Shown: positions 15,088 to 22,482 of the stretch, one piece after another
Layout of the letters: the number at the start of each line of letters is the position of its first letter
How positions within the stretch are numbered: position 1 is the stretch's first letter
Notes under the pieces: generated by a model
What the model saw: only the letters and a program-made list of their open reading frames with translations
Database searches by the model: none
What the model was told of the DNA's origin: nothing
Translations under genes and position numbers: made by a program
DNA from: Zipacnadum sp036504235
GTDB lineage: Bacteria; Armatimonadota; Zipacnadia; Zipacnadales; Zipacnadaceae
DNA length: 25,362 nucleotides
Reading direction: 5' to 3'
NCBI GenBank assembly: GCA_036504235.1
Contig: DASXVN010000007.1
Coordinates: 1-25,362 of the forward strand

Positions 15088-15113
15088 GGCGGGGGACATA
15101 GCCCCCGCCCTAC
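15088..15113. repeat. 26-bp intergenic palindromic repeat, copy 1
   Basis: GGCGGGGG, ACATAG, then CCCCCGCCCTAC. It differs by a single base (ACA for ACG) from the copy at 18642-18667. It follows GGAAACGGCC, the same flank that precedes the other copy. Confidence 0.85.
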
Positions 15114-15140
15114 AGTACGGCCACGACCTAGGCACCGCGG

Positions 15141-15662
15141 TTAGGCCGCGAGCGCTTCCGGCGCGCCCGCGTGGATCGTCTGCAAATCCTCGCGGGTGAG
15201 GATGCGGCTGGGGTCGAGGACGACGATCAGCCGGTGCTTGCCGTCCTTGAGTTGCTTGCCGATGCCGGCGATGAAGTCGCTGTCCGTACCCTCCACCACC
15301 TCGCCGGGCGGCTCGATGTCTTCCCCGGCCAGACGCGTGACCTCCGAGACGCCGTCCACGAGGAAGCCCACGATCTGATCGCCGATCTCGACGATCACGA
15401 TGCGGCCATTCTCCCCGATATCGGTGTTCTCGAAGCCGAAGCGCTTTTTGAGATTGATCACCGGGATGATGTCCCCGCGGACATCAATGACCCCGGCGAC
15501 GAAGTCCGGAGCGCGCGGCACCCGGGTGATCTCCGGCACCTCGATCAGACGCTGGACTTCGCAGATATCGATTCCGTAGTCTTCTCCGGACACCTGGAAG
15601 AGCACCAACTGCTGCTCGTCCTGGTCGTGTCTTCCCATGTTAGTCTCAACAGGACCGGCCAC
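15141..15662 (-). CDS. cheW: CheW, chemotaxis coupling protein
   Basis: Links chemoreceptors to CheA in the polar signalling array. The GTG at 15662 (173 aa) is preferred: AAGGAGG at 15670-15676 lies seven bases upstream, while the next ATG at 15638 has only a weak site. The CheW fold is clear: QLVLFQVSGEDYGIDICEVQRLIEVPEITRVPRAPDFVAGVIDVRGDIIPVINLKKRFG (around residues 18-76), IVIVEIGDQIVGFLVDGVSEV, and FIAGIGKQLKDGKHRLIVVLDPSRIL. It follows the receptor gene by 66 bases in the same direction, so mcp-cheW is probably one transcript. Confidence 0.96.
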   Translation of the reverse strand: MAGPVETNMGRHDQDEQQLVLFQVSGEDYGIDICEVQRLIEVPEITRVPRAPDFVAGVIDVRGDIIPVINLKKRFGFENTDIGENGRIVIVEIGDQIVGFLVDGVSEVTRLAGEDIEPPGEVVEGTDSDFIAGIGKQLKDGKHRLIVVLDPSRILTREDLQTIHAGAPEALAA

Positions 15663-15728
15663 AAGATCGCCTCCTTGGCGGGGTGCGGGGCGCCGAGGAC
15701 CAGGCCGCGGCCCCCCGCGGGAGCTCTG

Positions 15729-17756
15729 CTAAGCCGCGCGCAGATGCGGGCGGGACGCGGACGACGCCTCGGAGGACGAGGAGCCCAGGCGGACCAGGCC
15801 TTCGGTCTGGCTGACCTTGAAGCGGTCCACCAGCGCCGTCAGCTCCTGGGCCATGGCCGCCATCTGCTGCGCGTTGCTGGCCACCTGCTGCACCGAGGCG
15901 GCCTGCTGCTGCACCGCGGCCGAGATCTGCTCGCTCTGGGCGGCGTTCTCCTGGCTGATGGCGGCGATGCTCTCGATCGCGCCGACCGTCTCGTTGCTGT
16001 TGCCGGACATCTGCTGCGCTGCGGCCGCCGACTCCTGGGTCTGCGCGGAGATGTCCTGGAGCGACTGCTGCACCCGGTCGCTCAGCGTGTTGATGCGGCC
16101 CGTGGCCGTGGAGATCTCCTCAACCTCGCCGGCGACGCGATCCACCGTGCCGATGATGCGCTCCAGCGTCTCGCGGGTCTGCTCGGTCAGCTCGCCGCCC
16201 GCCTGGATGGCCTCGCTGGCAGCCTCGCGGGCCTGGTTCACCGCGCCGATGATGTCCTGCACGCCGCCGATCAGCTCGGCGATCTGCTTGGCCTCCTGGC
16301 CGGAGCGCTCCGCCAGGCGGCGCACTTCCTCCGCCACCACCGCGAAGCCCTTGCCGTGCTCGCCGGCGCGGGCCGCCTCGATGGCGGCGTTGAGGGCCAG
16401 CAGGTTGGTCTGCTCGGCAATCTCCCCGATGGCGTCCACGATCTTGCCGATCTGCTTGGAGGCGTCGAGCAGGCCGCTGACCTTGGCGGCGATGACCTCG
16501 TTGCGTTCCTCGATACCGGTCATGCCCGCGCGCAGCTGCACGACCGCGCCCTGGCCATCCTCGGCGACCTGCCGGGACTCTTGGCCCACCTGGCTGGCGC
16601 TCTGGGCGTTGGCGGAGACCTGGGTGATGGCGGTGCCGACTTCCTCCGTCAGGGCGAGGCTGTCCGCCGCCTGGCGCGCCTGCTGCTGGGCGGTGGTGGC
16701 CACCTGCTGGATGGCGGCGCTGAGGTTGTGCATGGAGCCGGTGCCGACCTCGGCCTGCTGCGCCTGGCTCTGCGCGCCGCTCGCCATCTGCTCGACGGTG
16801 CCGGCCATTTCCTCACTGCCCGCGGCGAGCTGCTGGCTGGCGCTGCCCACCTGCTGCGAGAGCGAAGCCACCTCGCCCGAGGCGTGCTTGACCTGGGTGA
16901 CCAACTGCTCGGTCCACTCCAGGAAGGTATTGATCCCGGTGGACAGCTCCCCGATCTCGTCAGTGGACTTGACCTCCACGCGCACGGTGAGATCGTTGGT
17001 CTCGATGACCCGGTTGACCCGATCCACCATGTTCTTGGTCGGGCCGGTGATGCCCCGGCTGATGGTAATGGCCAGGATCAGGCCAAGGAGAATCGCCAGC
17101 CCGGTCGCGCCGAACATCATGCGGATTCCGCTGGCGTTGGAGGCGGCGGCCGCGACCGCCGCGACCCCCGCTTCCTTCTGCGTCTGCTGGTATACGTCCT
17201 CGAGAGCGGTCTGGCCCTCCTCGCGGACTTTGGCTATCTCCGCGAGCTTGGCGCTGATGCCGGCGGCCGCTTGTTCGCGAGCGGCGCCGGTGGCCTGCAG
17301 CTTCTGATCGTGGAGAGTCAGAATCTCGCCACCCAGTTGCTGGTAGCTCTGCACCAACTGCTGGCAGGTCTCGAGCTTTTTGAGCGTTTCCTCGTCCTTG
17401 ACGGCGACGACGGTGAGCTCCGAGCCGGCGACCTTCTCGCCGCCTTTGCTGATCGCGGTGACCCACTGTCCCACGAGTTGCGAATTCTGATCGAACAGCT
17501 TCCGCTGCGCGGCCAGCGCGGGGGGGTCAGTGAGGGACAGATACCGGAAGACATCGCCCCGGGCGGCCATGAAGCTGGTCAGCGCTTGTTGGGCAGCGGT
17601 ACCCCGGGGTACCGCGACCTGAGCAATGTCATCCATCCGGCTTCCCATCGTCGTCATCGCGCGCCAGCCGATCAGACCCACGGCGGTACACAGCACTAGC
17701 ACCAGGACAAACCCGAGTAGCAGTCTGCTCCCGATCTTGAGATTCTGCAGCTTCAT
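15729..17756 (-). CDS. Methyl-accepting chemotaxis protein, transmembrane
   Basis: Chemoreceptor of 675 aa. TM1 is around residues 12-31, followed by a roughly 180-residue helical periplasmic sensor region (four-helix-bundle type), TM2 around 213-234, a HAMP domain to about 285 (ITGPTKNMVDRVNRVIETNDL), and a long Gln/Ala/Ser-rich coiled-coil signalling domain. The hairpin tip that contacts CheA and CheW is canonical: DAIGEIAEQTNLLALNAAIEAARAGEHGKGFAVVAEEVRRLAERS (about 441-485). There is no C-terminal NWETF-type tether for CheR. GGGAGG at 17763-17768 supports the start. The ligand cannot be read from sequence. A strong sigma-54 promoter match lies 78-92 bases upstream, and cheW follows. Confidence 0.97.
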   Translation of the reverse strand: MKLQNLKIGSRLLLGFVLVLVLCTAVGLIGWRAMTTMGSRMDDIAQVAVPRGTAAQQALTSFMAARGDVFRYLSLTDPPALAAQRKLFDQNSQLVGQWVTAISKGGEKVAGSELTVVAVKDEETLKKLETCQQLVQSYQQLGGEILTLHDQKLQATGAAREQAAAGISAKLAEIAKVREEGQTALEDVYQQTQKEAGVAAVAAAASNASGIRMMFGATGLAILLGLILAITISRGITGPTKNMVDRVNRVIETNDLTVRVEVKSTDEIGELSTGINTFLEWTEQLVTQVKHASGEVASLSQQVGSASQQLAAGSEEMAGTVEQMASGAQSQAQQAEVGTGSMHNLSAAIQQVATTAQQQARQAADSLALTEEVGTAITQVSANAQSASQVGQESRQVAEDGQGAVVQLRAGMTGIEERNEVIAAKVSGLLDASKQIGKIVDAIGEIAEQTNLLALNAAIEAARAGEHGKGFAVVAEEVRRLAERSGQEAKQIAELIGGVQDIIGAVNQAREAASEAIQAGGELTEQTRETLERIIGTVDRVAGEVEEISTATGRINTLSDRVQQSLQDISAQTQESAAAAQQMSGNSNETVGAIESIAAISQENAAQSEQISAAVQQQAASVQQVASNAQQMAAMAQELTALVDRFKVSQTEGLVRLGSSSSEASSASRPHLRAA

Positions 17757-17833
17757 TCTCTTCCTCCCATAGACGTCCCATTATTCCGGCCAGTAGCCCC
17801 GAAGAGCGCCCCGCCGGTGACGAGGGGCCAGCC

Positions 17834-17848
17834 GCAATACTCATGCCA
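17834..17848 (-). promoter_or_regulatory. Sigma-54 promoter match for mcp-cheW
   Basis: On the minus strand the sequence is TGGCATGAGTATTGC, against the consensus TGGCACG, four bases, TTGC. There is one mismatch (C to T) and the GG and GC pairs have exact spacing. Expected transcription start is near 17822, leaving a 65-base leader before the mcp ATG. Confidence 0.65.
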
Positions 17849-17882
17849 AAGCTGAGGGCAAGCAGGGAGGCGATCAATTGAG

Positions 17883-17900
17883 CGGAAATGCGTATTTCCG
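17883..17900. promoter_or_regulatory. Near-perfect palindrome in the mcp/ECF divergent region
   Basis: CGGAAATGCGTATTTCCG is an 18-bp inverted repeat with one mismatched pair near the centre. It lies in the 193-base divergent region, 50 bases before the earliest ECF sigma start and 35 bases upstream of the mcp sigma-54 box. Shape and place suit a dimeric regulator site; the regulator is unknown. Confidence 0.5.
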
Positions 17901-17949
17901 GTGCAGAAACGACGGGCGGAGACCCTTCCCCGGTTTAAGCTAGTCACAG

Positions 17950-18567
17950 GTGGCAGTAAGCGTATCCCAACCATTTTCAGAACCCATGCCTAGCCCCGAG
18001 GCCTCCCGCGACGACCAGGATGTCCGACTTATGCTGTCTCTGGCCCGGGGCGAAGAGGGGGCCCTGGCGACGCTACGGGAGCGGCATCAGCGCTGGGTGC
18101 AGACGCTGATCGGGCAGTTCTTTCGCGATCCCGATCTGGTGGAGGATCTGACCCAGGATACCTTCCTGCGGGTCTATCAGGCGCGCGAGCGCTACCGGCC
18201 CCGGGCGCGCTTTCGCACCTGGCTGCGTCGGGTCGTGGTGAACCTGTGCCTCAACGAGCAGCACCGCGAGCAGACGCGGGAGCGCTGGCGCGGGCCCGGG
18301 CTGGAGGCGCGCGAGGTGGCGGAGCTGGCGGAGACGGCGCCGCCGCTGGAGGCGCGGCTGCTGCGGCGGGAGGGGGGCGCCGAGTTGGCCGCCGCGGTGC
18401 GCGCGTTGCCGCCGCGCCAGCGCGAGGTGCTGCTGCTGCGGCACGGCGAGGGCTGGTCCTATGCGCAAATCGGCGAGCGGCTAGGCTGTACGGAGGCGGC
18501 CGTGGACAGCCTGCTGCGCCGCGCTACCGGGGCGCTGCGGGAACGGCTGGAGCCGCCCGCGCTGTAG
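17950..18567 (+). CDS. ECF-type RNA polymerase sigma factor
   Basis: Alternative sigma factor with only regions 2 and 4. Region 2 spans about residues 32-105 (ARGEEGALATLRERH, DPDLVEDLTQDTFLRVYQAR, FRTWLRRVVVNLCLNEQHRE), with the DLTQDTFLRVY core typical of the sigma-70 ECF group. Region 4 is about 150-200 (LPPRQREVLLLRHGEGWSYAQIGERLG, then CTEAAVDSLLRRATGALRERL). The start is uncertain: GTG at 17950 (205 aa) or ATG at 17986 (193 aa), neither with a good Shine-Dalgarno sequence. No anti-sigma factor gene is next to it, so how it is held inactive is unclear. Its TAG stop lies in the first bases of an inverted-repeat element. Confidence 0.92.
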   Translation: MAVSVSQPFSEPMPSPEASRDDQDVRLMLSLARGEEGALATLRERHQRWVQTLIGQFFRDPDLVEDLTQDTFLRVYQARERYRPRARFRTWLRRVVVNLCLNEQHREQTRERWRGPGLEAREVAELAETAPPLEARLLRREGGAELAAAVRALPPRQREVLLLRHGEGWSYAQIGERLGCTEAAVDSLLRRATGALRERLEPPAL

Positions 18568-18667
18568 GGCGGGGGCTACGTCCTCCGCCGCAACTGCCGC
18601 CTAGAGGCTACCGGTCACGGGAACGGCAAAGGCTAACGGCCGGCGGGGGACGTAGCCCCCGCCCTAC
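18564..18667. mobile_element. MITE-like element with 26-bp terminal inverted repeats
   Basis: Left end 18564-18589 starts GTAGGGCGGGGGCTACG; right end 18642-18667 is its reverse complement with 25 of 26 bases matching. The 52 bases between have no gene and include GGGAACGGCAAAGGCTAACG. The right end is nearly identical to 15088-15113, and the first 12 bases of the left end recur at 25347. The left end supplies the stop codon of the ECF sigma gene. No target-site duplication is obvious. Confidence 0.55.
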
Positions 18668-18704
18668 AAACGACGACTGGTCGCGCCCCCCGAGGAGGCA
18701 AACC

Positions 18705-19685
18705 ATGGAGCAACCCGTTTCACAGGCAGAGCTGGACGTTCTGCAGGCCAGTCTCTCCGCCTACCAGGAACACCAGCCGCGGCGGACTGAGGTCACCGTG
18801 GCGCTGTATGACTTCCGCGACGCGTTCGGGCTATCCCCGCAGCAGGTGAGGGTCATGGCCCAGGAGACGGAGCGGCTGGGGCAGGCGCTCAATCGCACGC
18901 TGGGCATCTACCTCAACGGCACCGCTCAGGTGGAGTTTCAGGCGCTCAACAAAATGAAGCTGGAGCAGTACCTGGGCTCCCTGCCGGAGCGCGGGTTTCT
19001 GGCGGCGGTGCCCTGCGGACCGGGGGTGCCGGAGGGGCTCCTGCATCTGGACGGGCCGCTGGCCTACACCACTTTTGACGCGATGCTGGGCGGACCGGGA
19101 CTGCCGCCGGGCATCCCGGCCCGGGAGCCGACGCCGGTGGAGGCCGGTCTGTTCCGGGTGCTGGCCGACGAGGTCCTGGCCACCTGGCGCACGATGAGTC
19201 GGTTTCCCGAGCGGCTGCCCCGGCGGGTGGGCGAGGTCTACTACCGCCTGAGCAACGTGGATGTGCGCAGCAAGCACGACTGGGTGCTGTGCGCCAGCTA
19301 CCTGATGCAGGTCAACCAGTGCGCGGGCTACCTGACCTGTACCTTCCCCTGCAGCGCGGTGCGCAAGCTGCTGGCCCCGGCGCAGGCCGTCCTGGTGGCG
19401 GAGGACCCGCCGCGCGAGAGCCTGCACGCCACACTGCGCCACTGCCCGCTGCGAGTGCGGGTGGTTCTGGGGCAGACGCAGGTCCCGGTCGAGCAGCTAT
19501 CCGGCTTGCGGGTGGGCCAGGTCCTGCCCCTGCAGGCCCCCACGCGCCAGGGGAAAGCGGCGGTGGCGGTCCAGGTGCAAGGGCAGGCCAAGTTCGCCGG
19601 GGAGACCGGCGTGCATGAGGGGCAGGTGGCCGTGCGCCTGCTGGGCGCGGTCACCGCTGTCCCCGAGTCTGGCCCCGCGTCGTAG
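18705..19685 (+). CDS. fliM: FliM, flagellar motor switch protein
   Basis: C-ring switch protein that binds CheY-P and sets rotation direction. The ATG at 18705 has AGGAGG at 18693-18698; the frame is open far upstream across the sigma gene but not FliM-like. The 326-aa protein begins with a variant of the CheY-binding peptide (VSQAELDVLQASL, usual form SQxEIDALL). The middle domain has the LGGPG motif at about residues 128-132 followed by REPTPVEAGLF, and the C-terminus is a SpoA-type domain (LRVRVVLGQTQVPVEQLSGLRVGQVLPLQ). It sits alone between the inverted-repeat element and cheA; fliN is not adjacent. Confidence 0.93.
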   Translation: MEQPVSQAELDVLQASLSAYQEHQPRRTEVTVALYDFRDAFGLSPQQVRVMAQETERLGQALNRTLGIYLNGTAQVEFQALNKMKLEQYLGSLPERGFLAAVPCGPGVPEGLLHLDGPLAYTTFDAMLGGPGLPPGIPAREPTPVEAGLFRVLADEVLATWRTMSRFPERLPRRVGEVYYRLSNVDVRSKHDWVLCASYLMQVNQCAGYLTCTFPCSAVRKLLAPAQAVLVAEDPPRESLHATLRHCPLRVRVVLGQTQVPVEQLSGLRVGQVLPLQAPTRQGKAAVAVQVQGQAKFAGETGVHEGQVAVRLLGAVTAVPESGPAS

Positions 19686-19689
19686 TTTC

Positions 19690-19705
19690 TGGCGCGATTC
19701 TTGCA
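19690..19705 (+). promoter_or_regulatory. Sigma-54 promoter match for the cheA operon
   Basis: TGGCGCGATTCTTGCA against the consensus TGGCACG, four bases, TTGCA/T: a single mismatch (A to G), with GG and GC exactly ten bases apart. It starts four bases after the fliM stop. Expected start near 19716, giving a leader of about 60 bases before the cheA ATG. Confidence 0.7.
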
Positions 19706-19775
19706 GCCCCCTTAAGCAGCGCCGGCTCGCCCGGTTTCGCCCATTCTGCGCCGGCGCTGTTGAGGTGACGTCCCC

Positions 19776-21776
19776 ATGTCCGCCGATTTCGATGCCAGCG
19801 AATTCTTTGCCATCTTCGTGCAGGAAGCGGTCGAGCAGATCGAGGCGCTGGATCAGGCGCTGGTTGGTCTGGAACGCCACCCACAAGATACCGGCTTGAT
19901 CACGGAAATCTTCCGAGCCGCGCATAGCCTGAAGGCCTCCGCCGCCAGCCAGGGACTGGAGCGGATGTCGCAGATCAGCCACGCGCTGGAGAGCCTCTTT
20001 GACCAGGTCCGCAGTGGGGCCCGGGAGGTCACCCCGGAGCTGATTGATCTGCTGCTCACCGGCGTGGACGCCCTGCGCGGGCATCTGGCCGCAGCGCAGA
20101 CGGCCTCCGCGCCGCCCGACGACGAAGAGTTGATGCAGCGGCTGCACCAGTCGGCGGAGAAGTCTGACGCCTCGTCGCTGGCTCCGCAGACGCTAGCCTC
20201 CCCTCCCCCGGCACCGGAGTCACCGCGCCCGGAAAGGCCCGGGCCGGGCTGCCACGTGTCGTTGACCCTGTCTGAGGACTGCCTCCTGCCCGCCGCCCGA
20301 CTCTGGCTGGTGCTCCAGCGGCTCCAGGAACTGGGCGAGGTGCTCGAGTCCCGGCCCCGGGCGGAGGAACTCAACCAGGCGGATTTCGCCGAGCGAAAGC
20401 TCTGGGCCCGGGTGCGATGCAGCCTCGCGGAGGCCGATTTGCACAAGCAACTCTGTGGGCTGCCCGAGGTGGACCGGGTGGAGGTCAGCACGCCAGCCGC
20501 GCAGACCACTACCGCCGGCCCCTCCCCCACCGCCGCAACGGAGCAGCAGACGGTGCGCGTCAACATGGAAAGCATCGACGCGCTGATGAACCTGGTGGGC
20601 GAACTGGTCATCAGCCGCACGCGGCTGTCCAATCTCAAGCAGCAACTCAAGCTCGCCGCGCCGCGGGAGCTGCCCGCCTTGCTGAACGGCCTGGAGCAGA
20701 CCACCGACAACCTGGGACGCATCGTCACCGAGCTGCACGAGCGCGTGATGGAAACGCGCATGGTGCCGGTGGAGCAGGTCTTTGCCCGCTTCCCGCGGCT
20801 GGTGCGGGACGCCGCGCGCCGCGAGAACAAACAGGTGAAGCTGGTGCTGGAGGGCGGGGACACGGAGCTGGATACCGGCCTTACGCAGAGCGTCATTGAC
20901 CCACTCAAGCACCTGCTGCGCAACGCGGTGGGGCACGGGGTGGAGCGGCCCGAGCAGCGCCGGGCGCGGGGCAAGCCGGAGGAGGGTCTGGTGCGCCTGG
21001 CGGCCCGCCAGCAGGGGGGAAGCATCGTCATCGAGGTCAGCGACGACGGGGCGGGGATGGACCCGAAGGCCCTGCGGGAGGCGGCCGTGCGCAAGGGGCT
21101 GATGAACGCGGCTCAGGCCGCGGCGCTCACCGACCAGGCCGCGCGCCAGTTGATCTTCGCCCCCGGATTCAGCACCGCCCTGGAGGTCAGCGACGTGTCC
21201 GGGCGCGGCGTGGGCATGGACGTGGTCATGAGCAACATCGAGCAACTGGGCGGTGAGGTGGAGGTCACCAGCGAACTGGGGCAGGGCACGAAGGTGGAGC
21301 TGCGGCTGCCGCTGACTCTGGCGATTATCCGCGGGCTGCTGGTGGAGTCGGCCGGGCTGATCTTCGCGCTGCCGCTGGCGTGTGTGGAGCGCGCGCTCCG
21401 CCTGAAGAGCGAGGAAATCTCCTACCTGAAGGGTTCGCCGGCGGTGACCATCGAGGGGGAAGCGATTCCCCTGCTGGGCCTGGCCGAGGTCTGCGGGCTA
21501 CGCGAGGCAGAGTCGGGAACGGCCCTGGTGCGTGGCGAGGAATCGCCGCATGTGGTGCTAGTCAGCTCCGGCCAGGGCCACGTGGGGCTGATGATTGACT
21601 CCGTGCTGGGGAATGAGGAACTAGTCATCCAGTCGCTGGGCAAGACCTTTGCGGGGATCAAAATCCTGGGCGGGGCGGCCATTCTGGGGGATGGCCGGCT
21701 GGCGCTGGTAGTGGATGTTCCTACGCTGCTGCGGACAGCCCGCGGGACGGGCACGCGGACCCGCGCGGCGGCCTAA
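19776..21776 (+). CDS. cheA: CheA, chemotaxis histidine kinase
   Basis: Receptor-controlled kinase that phosphorylates CheY and CheB. 666 aa with the full domain order: P1 with phospho-acceptor His50 (FRAAHSLKASA), a P2-like region about 157-238, P3 dimerisation from about 260 (VNMESIDALMNLVGELVISRTRL), P4 kinase with the N-box HLLRNAVGHGVE (379-390), G1 DDGAGMD (423-429) and G2 SGRGVGMDVV (475-484), then the CheW-like P5 (LPLTLAIIRGLLVESAGLIFALP to the end). The N-box normally reads NA-V/L-D-H-G; here Gly386 replaces Asp. GAGGTGA precedes the start. cheC follows by 23 bases. Confidence 0.97.
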   Translation: MSADFDASEFFAIFVQEAVEQIEALDQALVGLERHPQDTGLITEIFRAAHSLKASAASQGLERMSQISHALESLFDQVRSGAREVTPELIDLLLTGVDALRGHLAAAQTASAPPDDEELMQRLHQSAEKSDASSLAPQTLASPPPAPESPRPERPGPGCHVSLTLSEDCLLPAARLWLVLQRLQELGEVLESRPRAEELNQADFAERKLWARVRCSLAEADLHKQLCGLPEVDRVEVSTPAAQTTTAGPSPTAATEQQTVRVNMESIDALMNLVGELVISRTRLSNLKQQLKLAAPRELPALLNGLEQTTDNLGRIVTELHERVMETRMVPVEQVFARFPRLVRDAARRENKQVKLVLEGGDTELDTGLTQSVIDPLKHLLRNAVGHGVERPEQRRARGKPEEGLVRLAARQQGGSIVIEVSDDGAGMDPKALREAAVRKGLMNAAQAAALTDQAARQLIFAPGFSTALEVSDVSGRGVGMDVVMSNIEQLGGEVEVTSELGQGTKVELRLPLTLAIIRGLLVESAGLIFALPLACVERALRLKSEEISYLKGSPAVTIEGEAIPLLGLAEVCGLREAESGTALVRGEESPHVVLVSSGQGHVGLMIDSVLGNEELVIQSLGKTFAGIKILGGAAILGDGRLALVVDVPTLLRTARGTGTRTRAAA

Positions 21777-21799
21777 CGCCGGGTCATGGGGAGACAATC

Positions 21800-22432
21800 A
21801 TGGTGGACGCGGTGCTGAACGAACTGCAACGGGATGCGCTCAGCGAGGTGGGCAACATCGGCGCGGGCAACGCCACCAACGCGTTGGCGATAATGACCCG
21901 GCAGCGTCTGGAGTTGTCCGTGCCGGAGACGCACCTGGTGGCGCTGGAGGAGCTGCCGCGGCTGACCGCCGACCACCCGGAAGAGGCGCTGGTGTCGGTG
22001 TACGTGGCTTTCCAGGGGACCGCGCAGGGCTGCCTGCTGCTGCTGTTCACCGAGCCGCAGGCGCGGGCGCTGCTGCGGCTGCTGGATTTGCCCTGCCCCA
22101 CCAACATTTTCAACCTGCCCAGCCTCGAGAAATCCGCGGTCAGCGAGATCGGCAACATCCTGGCCTCCTCCTACCTCAACGCCCTGGCGCAGTTTGCCGG
22201 GCTGCACCTATTTCCGCTGCCACCGGGAGTGGCCGTGGGCATGAGTGGGGCCATTCTGGGCTCCATCGGGGCCTTTCTGGGGCAACTGGACGACCGGAGC
22301 CTGGTTATCCACCTGCGCATCTCGGCCGGGGTGGCGGGGCAGCAAACGCCGCCGCCGCTGGGCCTGAGGCTGGTCATGATCCCGCGGGAGAACAGCCTGC
22401 AGGTGATCCTGGCGGCGCTCGGGCTGGAATGA
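21800..22432 (+). CDS. cheC: CheC, CheY-P phosphatase
   Basis: Dephosphorylates CheY-P and binds CheD. The 210-aa protein has the two pseudo-symmetrical phosphatase motifs of the family, both intact: D-ALS-E-VG-N (DALSEVGNIGAGNA, residues about 12-25) and S-AVS-E-IG-N (EKSAVSEIGNILASSYLNAL, about 111-130). GGGGAG lies a few bases upstream of the ATG. With cheD elsewhere in the window, the CheC-CheD feedback pair known from Bacillus and Thermotoga is complete here. Confidence 0.95.
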   Translation: MVDAVLNELQRDALSEVGNIGAGNATNALAIMTRQRLELSVPETHLVALEELPRLTADHPEEALVSVYVAFQGTAQGCLLLLFTEPQARALLRLLDLPCPTNIFNLPSLEKSAVSEIGNILASSYLNALAQFAGLHLFPLPPGVAVGMSGAILGSIGAFLGQLDDRSLVIHLRISAGVAGQQTPPPLGLRLVMIPRENSLQVILAALGLE

Positions 22433-22482
22433 GCACCGTACCCCTTACAGTCCGACCCGCGACGACCGAGATTCTCTAGGCA

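Noticed and set aside
15171..17699. An 842-codon open frame on the plus strand opposite mcp and cheW
   Set aside because: It is the mirror of two certain genes in GC-rich DNA with few stop codons; its repetitive Leu/Asp/Gly composition reflects the coiled-coil receptor on the other strand.
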